A stretch of DNA of 64,000 bases from NCBI RefSeq assembly GCF_027887165.1, contig NC_077231.1:124634194-124698193 (forward strand), written 5' to 3'. The notes below the pieces were generated by a model that was given only the letters and a program-made list of their open reading frames with translations, made no database searches and had not been told where the DNA came from. A program made the translations under genes and the position numbers. This stretch comes from Monodelphis domestica (lineage: Eukaryota > Chordata > Mammalia > Didelphimorphia > Didelphidae). Of the stretch, positions 1-11,628 are shown piece after piece (the stretch's first letter is position 1; the number at the start of each line of letters is the position of its first letter).

Positions 1-334
1 AGATAGGTGTTTCTGTGTGGTGTGAGTGTTGGCTCTGTGTGGTGGCAGGCCATAAGAGCATTGTCTTCCTTGTCCTATTAAAGACTTACTCTTTTATAAC
101 TGCTTTGCTGGTTCTGTGTTTTTCCAGATTGACATTCATTTGGTGTTTGCCTATGCCCCAGTTTTCATCCTTCAACTCCAAGAAGCTGTAGTATGTGTAG
201 CAGCCACACCCCTTAAAGGAGTGGCAGAAAAGCTAAACCAGGTTGAGGATAAATAGCACGTCTCAAAACCAGCAATGAGTCGGGGGAGGTCTATGCCCAA
301 TATGTGAAAATTTCTTCCAGCAGAAGGAAGAGGA
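1..334. other. Unassigned sequence
   Basis: There is a short open stretch of about 43 codons ending at a TAG near 256, preceded by a pyrimidine tract and CAG. I could not match it to a gene, and it may be part of an old repeat that resumes after the L1 at 792. Confidence 0.3.
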
Positions 335-791
335 GAACAATTTATTCTTTTTTTTTTTTACATATTGAACTTATATATCTTTTTTAAAAATATTTTTCCA
401 TGTTTACAGGATTCATTTTCTTTTCCTCCCCTCGTCCCTCCCAACTCCCAGATCCAATAAGCACTTCCACTGGGTTATACAAATGTTATCACTTATACCT
501 ATTTCCATATTATTCATTTTTGCAATACCACAATCTTTTAAAACCAAAACCCCCAATTACATACCCTTATAAACAAATAAGTCACTTGGTTTTCTTCTGT
601 GTTTCTTTCTCTCGATGTGGATAGCATTCTCTCTCATAAGTCTTATAGTAGCAAAATTCATTACATTGGATTGTTCCGCAATGTTTCATTTTCTGTATAC
701 AATGTTCTCTTGATTCTGCTCATTTCACTCTGCATCAGTTCCTGGAGGTTCTTCTAGTTCATATAGAAATCCTCCATGAACAATTTATTCT
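335..791 (-). mobile_element. 5'-truncated L1 with 14-bp target duplication
   Basis: The minus-strand L1 3' end occupies 349-777, with its poly-A read as the T run after 348. The perfect duplication GAACAATTTATTCT lies at 335-348 and 778-791. The body matches the 3' tail of other L1 copies in the window (for example 57005-57580). Frames inside it are not genes. Confidence 0.85.
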
Positions 792-1160
792 AATAGCCAT
801 GAAGGCAACAGAAGGAATGTTACTATGGAAAAATTACTATGGAATGTCTAGCACTTGGTCAGACATCAAAGATGCCATGGTTATTCACTGTCTCTCAAAT
901 TATCACCAGTCACCTTGATTTTTGTCCTGCCATTGGGCTTTGATAACTCTGGAAGAAAGAGTGAGGCTGACCAGTTAAATCCAATTCATGGGCAAATTAA
1001 AATATCACCTTCCTAATGCCATTGGTCTTCTTCAAACTGAAGGAGGAACAATTTCCCCCATTAGAATATGAACTCTTCCTGGGGGATAGGGACTGTATTT
1101 TGGCTTTCTTTGTATCACCAGTGTTTTGCACATTATATGACACACAATAATTTCTTAATA
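792..1160. repeat. Unclassified old interspersed repeat, with L2-like 3' end
   Basis: 792-1045 resembles a common marsupial repeat tail (phrases around GACTCTGGAAGAAAGAGTGAGGCTGA). 1060-1160 resembles the L2 3' region on the + strand (GAACTCTTCCTGGGGGATAGGGACTG). Family assignment is uncertain. Confidence 0.4.
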
Positions 1161-1344
1161 ACTCTATTTTTCTATTGTTAGCATTTGGGAGGAGCCAATG
1201 TAAGATGACAGTAGCTATCTGGGAATACTCAAAACTAAAAATTAGACCAGAGAACTAAACTCTCCTATAGTCCAGAAATTATCCTGACTGGATATTTGTC
1301 AGCTATGAATGTAAGCAGATTTTATAGTGATTTTTTAAAATTAA

Positions 1345-1550
1345 TAACTTCTATTGGGGCAACAAAGTGTGTTGGTGGGTAGAACCCTGGACCAGGAGAT
1401 GAGAGGACCTGGGTTAAAATTTGTCTTCAGACACTTCCTAGCTATGTAACCCTAGGCAAGTCACTTAACCCAATTGTCTAACTCTTACTGCTCTTCTGCC
1501 TTGGAAGTGATACTCTATTTTAAGACAGAAAGTAAGGTAAGGGTTTAAAA
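1345..1550 (+). repeat. tRNA-derived SINE (WSINE/Mar-type)
   Basis: Shows the full order of this family: a tRNA-like head, CACTTCCTAGCTATGTAACC, CAAGTCACTTAACCC, and a tail AAGACAGAAAGTAAGGTAAGGGTTT followed by A-rich sequence. The exact subfamily is not asserted. Confidence 0.85.
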
Positions 1551-2594
1551 AATAATCATAATAAAAATAACTTGTATCTATGAGCTCTCTAAAAGAAGAG
1601 AGAGGTCCAGGTGGATCCAGACCAGTTTGTCTCTAGCCAAAAGCTTCTGGGCCTATTGGTAGTAACCAGTCAGGTTCCTGGAGTCTCAGAACCATTAAGG
1701 AAGGGAAAATTAGAACTGGTTACCAGAAGGAAGGTCACTCTTCTTTAGGACCCTTCAATAGGAGAAAAAAGGTATGGTTTAAGAAGTATTGAGTTCTTCC
1801 CTTCTGAGGGAGAGGGCAGTAAATTGAGCAAATACCAGTCCAAAACTTTGCCTCTACAGCAACATCTGCTGGCTACAAAAAATATATACAACATATAAAA
1901 TATAGGCTTTCTGTGGTTCTGTAGGGTTCTGTAATGTAGCTGTACTCATGGATACTGAATCTGGGCATCTCAGCAGAATAGCCAAATGAGGATCAAATAT
2001 TTCCTCTCCTTACAAGACAATAACATTTCCTGAGAATAATGGCAGCTCCCTATAGGGTCTTTTCCATGCAGTTCCCTAAACTAACAATGCTTTCTCTTGA
2101 TTTGTGCATTTACTATACTGTAACAGTTCCCTAACAACTGAGAAGGCATTTATGTAGCTCAGACTTATACCTTGGCAGACAACAGCACAATGTCCACTGT
2201 ACTTCAATATTTGAAAGAGTTACTGTCACTAGATGAGCCTGACTGATTCCCCAAAATGCAACCTCTGTGTAATTCTCTAGTGACCTGAAGCATCTGGATA
2301 TATTCAGTGTATTCTTTCATTCTCTTAGCTCATGGTCCCCATCCAGAGAATCTGAATCATAATAAAAGTGGCTTGCCTTTGGAAGTATGGGGGAGGGGGG
2401 TATTCCTGAACACAGAGATCCTAAGAATCTCCTGGAGAATAATTCATCCTACCTAGGTCTATTTGGAGATCAAAAATTAACTGACAAGGCTAGAAGATGA
2501 AAAGTTGTTAGCATCGGTTTATGGGGAGTTGCAAAGTGACTAGCAATTCCAAGGAATAAAAGAGAGATATACACATATATATAGGATTTTACAC
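1551..2594. other. No gene seen
   Basis: AT-rich noncoding sequence with short G runs near 2390. I recognise no gene, RNA or clear repeat boundary. Confidence 0.5.
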
Positions 2595-3050
2595 AGATTT
2601 GGGGGCAGGTAGGCCTGCTAAGTAGGAAGATTCATCTTCCTGAGTTCAAATCCAGCTTCAAACTCTTACTAGCCATGTGACCTTCAACAAAACTCTTAAC
2701 CCTGTTTGCCTCAGTTTCTCTTTCTATAAAAAAAAAAGCAGGCGAAGGAAATGGCAAACTGCTCCAGTATCTTTTTTTTTTTTTTAATAAAAAAAAAAAT
2801 CTTAGAATCAATACTGGGTATTGGTTCTAAGGCAGAAGAGTAGCAAGGGCTAGGCAATGGGGGTTAAGTGACTTGCCTAGAGTCACCCAGCTGGGAAGTG
2901 TCTGAGGCCAGATTTGAACCTGGACCTCCCATCTCTGGGCCTGGCTCTCAATCCACTGAGCTACCCAGATGCTCCCTTGCTCTAGCAACTTTGCCAAGGA
3001 AACCCTATAGGGGTTATGAAGTGTCAGATACAACTGAAAAAAATGACTAA
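2595..3050 (+). repeat. Mar1-type SINE, split by a SINE
   Basis: Plus-strand Mar1-like sequence at about 2595-2770 (TGCCTCAGTTTC, GAAGGAAATGGCAAACTGCTCC). It resumes at about 2990-3050 (TTTGCCAAGGAAACCC). The break is exactly where the antisense SINE 2770-2977 sits. Confidence 0.75.
2770..2977 (-). repeat. tRNA-derived SINE inserted in Mar1
   Basis: Minus-strand copy starting with a T run and ending CCACTGAGCTACCCAGATGCTCCC. The flanks GCTCCAGTATCTTT and GCTCTAGCAACTTT are a decayed target duplication (11 of 14 bases match), so the insertion is old. Confidence 0.8.
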
Positions 3051-3369
3051 ATGACTGTAATGGAGATGGGAAGGAGGGAAATGGGATGAGAGGGAGTGAA
3101 AGGATTGTTTCTCTCCTCTGTTATGTATGGGGAGAGATAAGCCAGTCCTGTCCCTTTGAAAAAGGGTATGGCTCCACAGGGATGTTATCTGGGAGATAGA
3201 GGACAAAAGACTACAGTGGGTTTGCCTCAATAAGATGGCAAGACACCTCCCTCAGAGGAGCCCAGGACTCCTGAGGTCAAATCTGTCTTTGAGAGGCAAG
3301 TTAATTCTGCTTCCCAAAGCCTTTCAGGGGTTTAGAAATGGTCAACTGCCAAGGAAATGTCAGTTTCCT

Positions 3370-3608
3370 TGGTCAGACAGGATAGAGTGTTGGCCCTGGA
3401 GCTTTCAGGATTTATATTCCTAACTTCAAATCAGAGCTCAAGACACTTTTTAGCTGTGTGATACTAGAAAAGTCACCCTGTCTTCCTCCGTTTCTTCATT
3501 TGTAAAATGAGCTGGAAAAGGAAATGGCAAATGACTCCAATAATTTTGCCAAGAAAATCTCACAAGGGTTCCCAAAGAATCCAACAAGACTGAACACTAA
3601 CAACAAAA
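3370..3608 (+). repeat. Mar1-type SINE
   Basis: Plus-strand copy with GCTGTGTGATACTAG, CCGTTTCTTCATTTGTAAAATG, GGAAATGGCAAATGACTCC and a tail AACACTAACAACAAAAA. Confidence 0.75.
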
Positions 3609-4945
3609 ATCAAGTTATTTTGGGGAGGGTGTGTTAACCTTGAGGTCTCAGGAGTTGCCAGAGATCAGGTTTGTTCCTTTATAGATATTTTCCTCTATAG
3701 TTAATTTGCATCAGAACCTTGGATGAGGGGCCTGGAGTCTCTAACACCATCTTCTGATATTCTTAACCCCTGAGACTCCAGGAAAGGCCCATTGTCTTGA
3801 GACTCCGTTCCCCTGGCTGGGGCCTTAGAATTTCTACCTGGATGGGTAGATGGATGGCCTGGCTCTAGGTGCCCTCAATCCAGACATTCTGGCACAGGGA
3901 CATGCTCAGAGCTGGTGAAGTTAGTCAGGCTGCATACCATAACCGCCTTTGACTCCAAAGCCAATCTCAGGACAAAACAGCAAAAGCAAAGAAGTCCCTT
4001 GGGAAACATGGAGGCCACCTTGCTAATCAAAAAATGGTGGAAAACACAAACCTTCACATTAACTTTCAGAAATCTTTAAAATCCTGGAAGCACCTCAAAT
4101 TCGTTATCCAAAACAGAACACTATTTTCCCCCAAAAACTCTCCAGTCTTTCAAACTTCCTCATTCCTGTCAAGGAAACATCCAATCTCTTAACAGGCTTA
4201 TGCCATCCAGGACCTGGATGTTACCCTGGCTGGGTAGTAGTCAGAATTAGATATCTTCAAGAAAAAATCAGTAGTCTAATCATGTTTTTTAATAAAATTA
4301 ACCTGAGGATTTTTCTTTAAATAAACCTGTAACTTTCTTTTTCTAAAGTTACTTCCCACCCCCCACCCCCATTCAGACTATTTCCTCCATGGAAGCATCC
4401 AGAGTTTTTACATTGCAAAATATATGTTTTTGTTTTTTAAAGAAGAAAACAAAAGCGAATCCCTTAAATGAGCAGCCATTTGCCCCAAAGATACAAATAA
4501 ATGCACAATCACTTACAGTCCTAACTATGATGACTTCCAGGTAAAGGTTTTCCCCCACTGTTCCTCTAAGACCTAACTTGGCCCCTTCATCCCTGTCATT
4601 TAAAGAACAAGATAGTAGCTCTCTGTTTCTTTCTCTGTCTCTCCCTTTCTATCACCCTCTCCTACATGTCGCCATTCCTAATTTTTTTCTAACTATTTTT
4701 CTAGTCTTTTGAGGGAAAATATTAATCATCTAAAAGAAAATCTAGCTTTGGTTAATGTCCCAGTTGATAGCAAGCCTGGAGAAACCATTCAAATGCTCTC
4801 CTGAGGTGAATGGAAAAAACATTTTACTGTAACACCTAAATTAAATTGAAATCTGATATTGTTGTCTTTTGTTTTTACTCCCACCATTTTCCCTTAACCA
4901 TCTTTAAACCCTCCTCCCATCAGCCTAATGTCTAATTGCTATGGA
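3609..4945. other. No gene seen; holds one arm of a 64-bp inverted repeat
   Basis: Noncoding sequence. The only structure I can define is 3778-3841, a near-perfect reverse complement of 5154-5217 (see findings). Open frames in this stretch are short and unlike known proteins. Confidence 0.5.
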
Positions 4946-5087
4946 ACATGTTAAATTTATGGTTGGACTGAATATTTAATTGGTTGCCAGGGATTTAATT
5001 TCTAAATCCCAAAAATGAATTACTAAAGTAAAATGGAATTTAGGGTAGTTTATTTTACAATAGAGAGAAGATATTAAGGATGAGAGA

Positions 5088-5089
5088 AA

Positions 5090-5134
<45 letters not shown>
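5088..5134 (+). repeat. (AG)n microsatellite within the LTR
   Basis: Uninterrupted AG dinucleotide run. Confidence 0.95.
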
Positions 5135-5137
<3 letters not shown>

Positions 5138-5327
5138 TCTGGCTTCCTCTGAGCCAGGTAGAAATTCTAAGGCCCCAGCCAGGGGAAAGGAGTCTCAAGA
5201 CAATGGGCCTTTCCTGGAGGCTCATGCCTCCAGAAAAGGCAAGAAAGGAAATCAGCCTTTACACTCACCACATTATCAGTTCAATCAGCAGATTCTTTTA
5301 TCAGCCTCAACTCCAGCAGGCTCCACC

Positions 5328-5430
5328 CCAAGTGTGTCTCTTTCAAACTCCAAGTGTCTCTCTTCACCCCAAGTGACTCTCTTCACTCCAAGTGTCTCTC
5401 TTCACTCCAAGTGACTCCCTTCAAGTGTCT
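5328..5430 (+). repeat. Short tandem repeat within the LTR
   Basis: Units of about 17-19 bases around CTCCAAGTGTCTCTCTTCA repeat roughly five times with variations (CACCCCAAGTG, CACTCCAAGTG). Confidence 0.75.
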
Positions 5431-6195
5431 CTCCGCTTTGTGTCTCTGTTTCCACTTTTAAAGACCTTTTTAATCTTGTGTCACTTCCCCTAAATTTTAC
5501 ATCTACCAATCACAGCTGATGCTCCACTCCAGGATTGCCCACTCTTTCACATGTGGGTCACAGACCTCCCACTCAATGTATGAAATTGGTGTTCACACCG
5601 TTTTGTGGTTAAAATCCAAAATGGGTAGATCTCCATATTCAACTTTAAGTACTGTTTACACTTTGGTGATTAAAATCTAAAAATAGACAGGGAATTACAA
5701 TTTAATCTTCACAATCAAGGAAGAGCTAAGTACCTTCATTGTTACAATCAGGGCAGAGCCAAATCCAGTCTTCACAATCCCTTCCTTACATCAAAGAAAA
5801 ACATTTAAGCAAAACCAAATGCAGTAACCCAGTCAATTTGGTCAACTCATTTTCCATTCCACATCTTTAGTTCGCTACATCTCTACTGAGAAAAAAACTG
5901 TTTGCTTATTCCTATAGAACTGAGATTGTTCATTACAATTTATCACATTCTACTTCCTTCTAATGTTTTAATTTTTTGTGTGTCTATTGTTCCTCTGGTT
6001 CAACCATCTTTATTCTGTTGCACTTCATACAAATATTTCCATGCTATTTTGAAACTCTTATGTCATCTTTTACAATGACATTTCATTACATTCATATCAC
6101 ATTTCCCAGAAAATGGGTACCTATTTTGCTTCCAGTTTTTTCCTATGAAGAGTTACATTTTATTACATATAGGACCTTTTTTCTCTATCACTGAC

Positions 6196-6997
6196 TGCCA
6201 CAGTCAGGGTCCAGCCCCCCTTGCAACTCCAGGGTTCCTGACAGGTGGTGAACGATCAGTCAAAATAAATAAAATAAAATAAATAATAAATGGAAGACAA
6301 CTTAATCATTATGGCCATGGGTTCTAACAGCTACTCCGACATTCCCAGGCTTGGGATTTATTTTTATACCCATTTTCTTGGCAGGCAGATTACATTACCT
6401 AATACACATGTTCAAAGAGAGATAATTGGAAAAGTGATACATTAACTTTTAACAAATCACTTGATTAACATTCTATATTTTTGTATTGTGATTACAGACA
6501 GAATACAAGATAAATTATTTCATCACAGGTGGCTTACTAGGGAGTTTGAGATACTGATGTGTGTAATTGAGTCACTGAGGCATATTGAAGCTTAGTGTAC
6601 CTGTACTGTACCTGTACGTATTGTATGGGCCTCTATGATTGATTTGTGTGCTGGCTTCATGAGAAAGTTTTGGGCTTGGCCTACAGCTGCGGGTTTTGCT
6701 GGAAATTATGTATCTAAGTAAAAGCTAACCCATGATAGTCTTTTGGGGATTGGATTTAAGGGTCTGATCTTTTGGTGATGTTTTAGAGAATTAGGGTACA
6801 GGTGTTTTACTCTTGCATTATTTCATTTGAGTCTAGGGGAAATAATAATCATGCCAATTCATAGGTAAGGGGCATTGATGAAAGAGGTCATGCAAGGGGT
6901 ATAGAGTGGGCAGTCACATCTCACCAAGGACCACTGTGGTCTCCCCAGCTACCATGCATGACTCTGTTAAGGCATCGTGGTCTAATGGCCCTCAGCA
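6196..6997 (-). mobile_element. Solo LTR, class II-like, with 6-bp target duplication
   Basis: On the + strand it begins TGCCACAGTC and ends GGCCCTCAGCA. It is flanked by ACTGAC at 6190-6195 and 6998-7003. The 6-bp duplication is typical of class II (ERVK-like) elements. Minus orientation is inferred from the A-rich AATAAA-type run (6265-6295), whose antisense would lie inside the U3/R region, so it is tentative. No viral gene is present. Confidence 0.85.
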
Positions 6998-7899
6998 ACT
7001 GACCTCCTTTGATATACACCTAGTAGTGGTATCTCTAGGTCATTCAGTATGAAGAATTTAATGACTTTTCTCAAATTTCAAATCCTTTTCCAGAATGGAT
7101 ATTTTAATTTTCATATCTCTTATTACTGGTTATTTGAAGCAATTATTCATGTAGTTGCTGATCATTTGCATTTCTTCTGAAAAATTCACATACTTTATTG
7201 GAAATGTCTCTGGTCTAATATACTCAAATAAATTCTTTATACATATTGAATATCAAACTCTTAGCAAAGTAATTTATTTATTTATTTTTTTAAACATTAT
7301 TTTATTTGGTCATTTTCATACATTATTCATTGGGAACAGATTATTTTCTTTTCCTTCCCCCTCCCCCCCCCCCCTGCCACCCCTTCCCTAGCCGATGCGC
7401 AATTCCTCTGGGTATCACATGTGTCCTTGCTCTGAACCCATTTCCTTGTTGTTGGTATTTGCATTAGGGTGCTCATTTAGCATCTCTCCTCGATCATGTC
7501 CCCTCAACCTCTGTAGTCAAGCAGTTGCTTTTCCTCGGTGTTTTTACTCCCTGTTTGTCCTCTGCTTGAGGATAGGTTTTTTTTTTTTCTCATAGATCCC
7601 TCCAGATGGTTCAGGGACATTGTAAAGCCATTAATGGAGAAGTCCATTACATTCTCTTGTACCACAGTGTGTCAGTCTCTGTGTACAATGTTCTCCTGGT
7701 TCTACTCCTCTCACTCTGCATCACTTCCTGGAGGTTGTTCCAGTCTCCATGGAATTCCTCCACTTTATTACTCCATTTAGCACAATAGTATTCCATCACC
7801 AACATATACCACAATTTGCTCAGCCATTCCCCAATTGAAGGGCATCCCCACATTTTCCAAATTTTGCCACCACAAAGAGTGCTGCTATGAATATTCTTG

Positions 7900-9143
7900 T
7901 ACAAGTCTTTTTCCTTATTATCTCTTTGGGGTACAAACCCAGCAGTGCTATGGCTGGATCAAAGGGAAGACAGTCTTTTAGTGCCCTTTGGGCATAGTTC
8001 CAAATTGCCCTCTAGAATGGTTGGATCAATTCATAACTCCACCAGCAATGCATTAATGGCCCTACTTTGTCACATCCCTCCAACATTCATTGCTTTCCTT
8101 TGCTGTCATGTTGACCAATCTGCTAGGTGTGAGGTGATACCTCAGAGTTGTTTTGATTTGCATCTCTCTGATTATAAGAGATTTAGGACATTTTTTCATG
8201 TGTTTATTAATAGTTTTGATTTATTTAACTGAAAATTGCCTATTCATGTCCCTTGCCCATTTTTCAATTGGAGAATGGCTTGATTTTTTGTACAACTGGT
8301 TTAGCTCTTTATAGATTTGAGTAATTAGACCTTTGTCAGAGGTTTTTGTTATGAAGATTGTTTCCCAATTTGTTGCTTTCCTTCTAATTTTAGTTACATT
8401 GGTTTTGTTTGTACAAAAACTTTTTAATGTGATGTAGTCAAAATTATTTATTTTGCATTTTGTGACTCTTTCTAAGTCTTGCGTGGTTTTAAAATCTTTC
8501 CCTTCCCAAAGGTCTGACATGTATACTATTCTGTGTTCACCTAATTTACTTATAGTTTCCTTCTTTATGTTCAAGTCATTCACCCATTCTGACTTTATCT
8601 TGGTGTAGGGTGTGGGGTGTTGATCCAAACCTAATCTCTCCCATACTGTCTTCCAATTTTCCCAGCAGTTTTTATTAAATACTGGATTTTTGTCCCAAAA
8701 GTTGGGGTCTTTGGGTTTGTCATAGACCATCTTGCTGAGGTCATTTACCCCAAGTCTATTCCATTGATCCTCCTTTCTGTCTCTTAGCCAGTACCAAATT
8801 GTTTTGATGACTGCTGCTTTGTAATATAGTTTGAGATCTGGGACTGCAAGGCCACCTTCCTTTGTATTTTTTTTTTCATTAACTCCCTGGATATCCTTGA
8901 TCCTTTATTCTTCCAAATGAACTTTGTTATGGTTTTCTCTAATTCAGTAAAATAGTTTTTTGGTAGTTCAATGGGTATGGCAATAAATAGATAGATAAGT
9001 TTGGGTAGGATGGTCATTTTTATTATGTTAGCTCGTCCCACCCATGAGCAATCAATGTTTTTCCAATTGTTTAGATTTAGTTTTAATTGTGTGGAGAGTG
9101 TTTTGTAGTTGTGTTCATATAGTTCCTGTGTTTGTCTTGGCAT
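7900..9143 (-). pseudogene. L1 ORF2 C-terminal region (sense to the insertion)
   Basis: Minus-strand frames read typical L1 ORF2 C-terminal sequence, including LGEHRIVYMSDLW, KSEWVNDLNIKKETISKLG and [17 protein letters not shown], broken by frameshifts. The segment begins at the inversion junction near 9141 and runs into the 3'UTR at about 7900. Confidence 0.88.
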
Positions 9144-10664
9144 AAATCAAAAATTAATTGGAAATTAAACAATATGATTCTCCAAAACCAGCTAGTTAAA
9201 GAACAAATCATAGAAACAATTAATAACTTCATTGAAGAAAATGACAACGGTGAGACATCCTTTCAAAATCTATGGGATGCAGCCAAAGCAGTACTCAGGG
9301 GAAAATTTATATCCTTGAGTTCATATATAAACAAATTAAGAAGGGCAGAGGTCAATGAACTGGGCATGCAAATTAAAAAACTAGAAAGTGAACAAATTAA
9401 AAATCCTCAGATGAAGACTAAATTAGCAATCCTAAAAATCAAAGGAGAAATTAATAAAATTGAAAGTCAAAGAACTATTGATTTAATAAATAAGACTAGA
9501 AGCTGGTATTTTGAAAAAACAAATAAAATTGACAAAGTACTAGTCAGTCTAATTAAAAAAAGGAAAGAAAAAAACCAAATTGACAGTATCCAAGATGAAA
9601 AAGGAGACCTCACCTCTAATGAAGAGGAAATCAAGGCAATCATTAAAAATTTCTATGCCCAATTATATGGCAACAAATATGGCAATCTAAGTGATATGGA
9701 TGAATAATTACAAAAATATAAATTGCCTAGACTAAAAGAAGAAGAAATAAATTACCTAAACAACCCCATATCAGAAAAAGAAATTGAACAAGCCATCAAA
9801 GAACTCCCCAAGAAAAAATCCCCAGGTCCAGACAGATTCACAAATGAATTCTATCAAACATTCAAAGAACAACTAACCCCAATACTATACAAACTATTTG
9901 ACAGGATAAGCCAAGAAGGGGTTCTACCAAATTCTTTTTACGACACAAACACGGTACTGATCCCAAAGCCAGGCAGGTTAAAAACAGAGAAAGAAAACTA
10001 TAGGCCAATCTCCTTAATGAATATAGATGCAAAAATCTTAAATAGGATACTAGCAAAAAGACTCCAGCAAGTCATCACAAGGGTTATCCACTACGATCAG
10101 GTAGGATTCATACTAGGAATGCAAGGATGGTTCAATATTAGGAAAACCATCCACATAATTGACCATATAAACAGGCAAACTGACAAAAATTACACGATTA
10201 TCTCAATAGATGCAGAAAAAGCCTTTGATAAAAATACAACACCCATTCCTATTGAAAACACTAGAAAGTATAGGAATAGAAGGGCCTTTCCTAAAAATAA
10301 TAAACAGTATATACCTAAAACCATCAGCAAACATCATCTGCAATGGGGAAAAACTCAAAGCCTTCCTATAAGATCAGGAGTCAAACAAGGATGCCCATTA
10401 TCACCTTTATTATTTAATATTGTACTAGAAACACTAGCAATAGCAATTAGAGAAGAAAAAGAAATTGAAGGTATTAAAATTGGCGATGAGGAGACCAAGC
10501 TGTCACTCTTTGTGGATGATATGATAATTTACTTAAAGAATCCTAGGGAACCAACCAAAAAGCTAATCAAAATAATCAACAACTTTAGCAAAGTTGCAGG
10601 ATACAAAATAAACCCACATAAGTCATCAGCATTTCCATATATCTCCAACCCAGTTCAGCAGTAA
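9144..10664 (+). pseudogene. L1 ORF2 reverse-transcriptase region (inverted segment)
   Basis: Encodes the L1 RT region: [54 protein letters not shown] and the active-site box LSLFVDDM, where the usual F/Y-A-D-D reads FVDD. One in-frame stop (TAA, 9705-9707) splits an otherwise open frame. Between about 10230 and 10380 the reading is out of the true frame: one frameshift follows [10 protein letters not shown] and a second restores the frame before SGVKQGC. It is a dead copy, but young enough that long frames survive. Confidence 0.9.
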
Positions 10665-11160
10665 GAATTAGAAAGAGAAATTCCATTTAAAGTCACCCGA
10701 GCAAAGTAATTTAATGCAAAGACTTCTTCCTAGCTCAGTGATTTCTTTTGTACTCTCGCTACAATGATTTTCATTTTTTGCAAAAAGCTTTTTAATATTT
10801 CTAACTTCCTCTTCTGATCATCTCTATGCCTTGATTATATTTATATCCCCAATATTTAAACAGTTTCTGACACACATTAAGTGCTTGTTGACAAACTGAT
10901 TAATAACTTTTCCCTTGATTTTAGTTCTGATTCTTCCTTCCATTTCAACATATAGATATTTATGTGTATATGTGTGTATACGTATGTGAAAGTATATGTA
11001 TGTATAAGTGCATGGGTCTATATATAGTAATGATATAAGCTTTTTTTTTTTTTGCAAACTTTCTTCCAGTTTTCCCAAAAGTTTTTGTCTTGTAGAGAAT
11101 CCTTTCCAAAATAGTTTGTGCTTTTGGTTTGCCAAACACTACAGAAATCCCAAACTATAA

Positions 11161-11628
11161 TTTCTTGGTGGGAGAAAGTAGGGCAAAAAAATCATTAGCC
11201 TTTTCAGATTTCTCTAATCATTTTGGCCCATATTATTTCAATAGAACAGAGGTGCATGACAGGGAGAAATTTAAAAGTTTCGTTACCAAAACTACATTTA
11301 GTTTTTCTTCATTTCAGAAAGTGTAGCCATAGAGATCCAAGTAGGGGGATAAGATATGAAGTGAAATGAATTTCTGATAGTAAGACAGATGAAAATTTAA
11401 TTGGAGGAATCAGAGAAAAGGGTAGTTTAAAGAGGAGATGTAATATTAGCCCAGGCATTCCCTATCTTCTGTGAGCTGAAGTGAAAACCTTCATAGCTAT
11501 TGGCTAAGAGAACTTATTGAGAGCTGCAGCCCTCCCCTTCAGGGAATAGACTTATTAATAACACCCTCCCCACCTACCCCTCAACCCTTATGAGACAGAA
11601 TATCAAGGTACATTGAAAACAGATACAT
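11161..11628. other. No gene seen
   Basis: AT-rich noncoding sequence with no recognisable element. Confidence 0.5.

Larger units (their letters stand above)
4946..5776 (-). mobile_element. Solo LTR, family A copy 1
   Basis: Minus-strand LTR of an endogenous retrovirus, aligned by eye with the copies at 44028-44842 and 52606-53482. It shares CATCTACCAATCACAG, CACATGTGGGTCACAGACCTCCCACT and TTTAATCTTCACAATC. The right end is ...CTTCACA at 5776; the left edge is approximate and I found no target duplication. The middle carries an (AG)n run and extra TCTCTTCACTCCAAGTG repeats not seen in the other copies. No internal viral genes are present. Confidence 0.75.
7277..10699 (-). mobile_element. L1 insertion with twin-priming inversion
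   Basis: A younger L1 of about 3.4 kb flanked by a perfect 14-bp duplication AGCAAAGTAATTTA (7263-7276 and 10700-10713). 7277 to about 9143 is minus strand and carries the ORF2 C terminus, 3'UTR and poly-A. About 9144-10699 is plus strand and carries the upstream ORF2 reverse-transcriptase region. The endonuclease domain, ORF1 and 5'UTR are absent. Confidence 0.93.
5800..11160 (-). mobile_element. Old L1, minus strand, split by an LTR and a younger L1
   Basis: Diverged L1 3' half recognised at about 5810-6195, 7004-7276 and 10714-11160. The parts become collinear when the LTR at 6196-6997 and the L1 at 7277-10699 are removed. Phrases such as ATACACCTAGTAGTGGTATC and the CCAGTTTTCCCAAAAGTTTTTGTC block are the antisense of L1 ORF2 C-terminal sequence. 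A (TATATG)n-like patch lies near 10960-11030. Confidence 0.75.

Noticed and set aside
124..256. Possible exon after a pyrimidine tract and CAG near 127
   Set aside because: Only about 43 codons, no recognisable protein, and no good donor was identified. The flanking DNA looks like an old repeat.
5080..5376. 98-codon frame starting with Arg/Glu repeats
   Set aside because: Lies in an LTR and starts in an (AG)n microsatellite.
7155..8232. Plus-strand frames of up to 111 codons
   Set aside because: Antisense shadows of the L1 ORF2 C terminus and 3'UTR.
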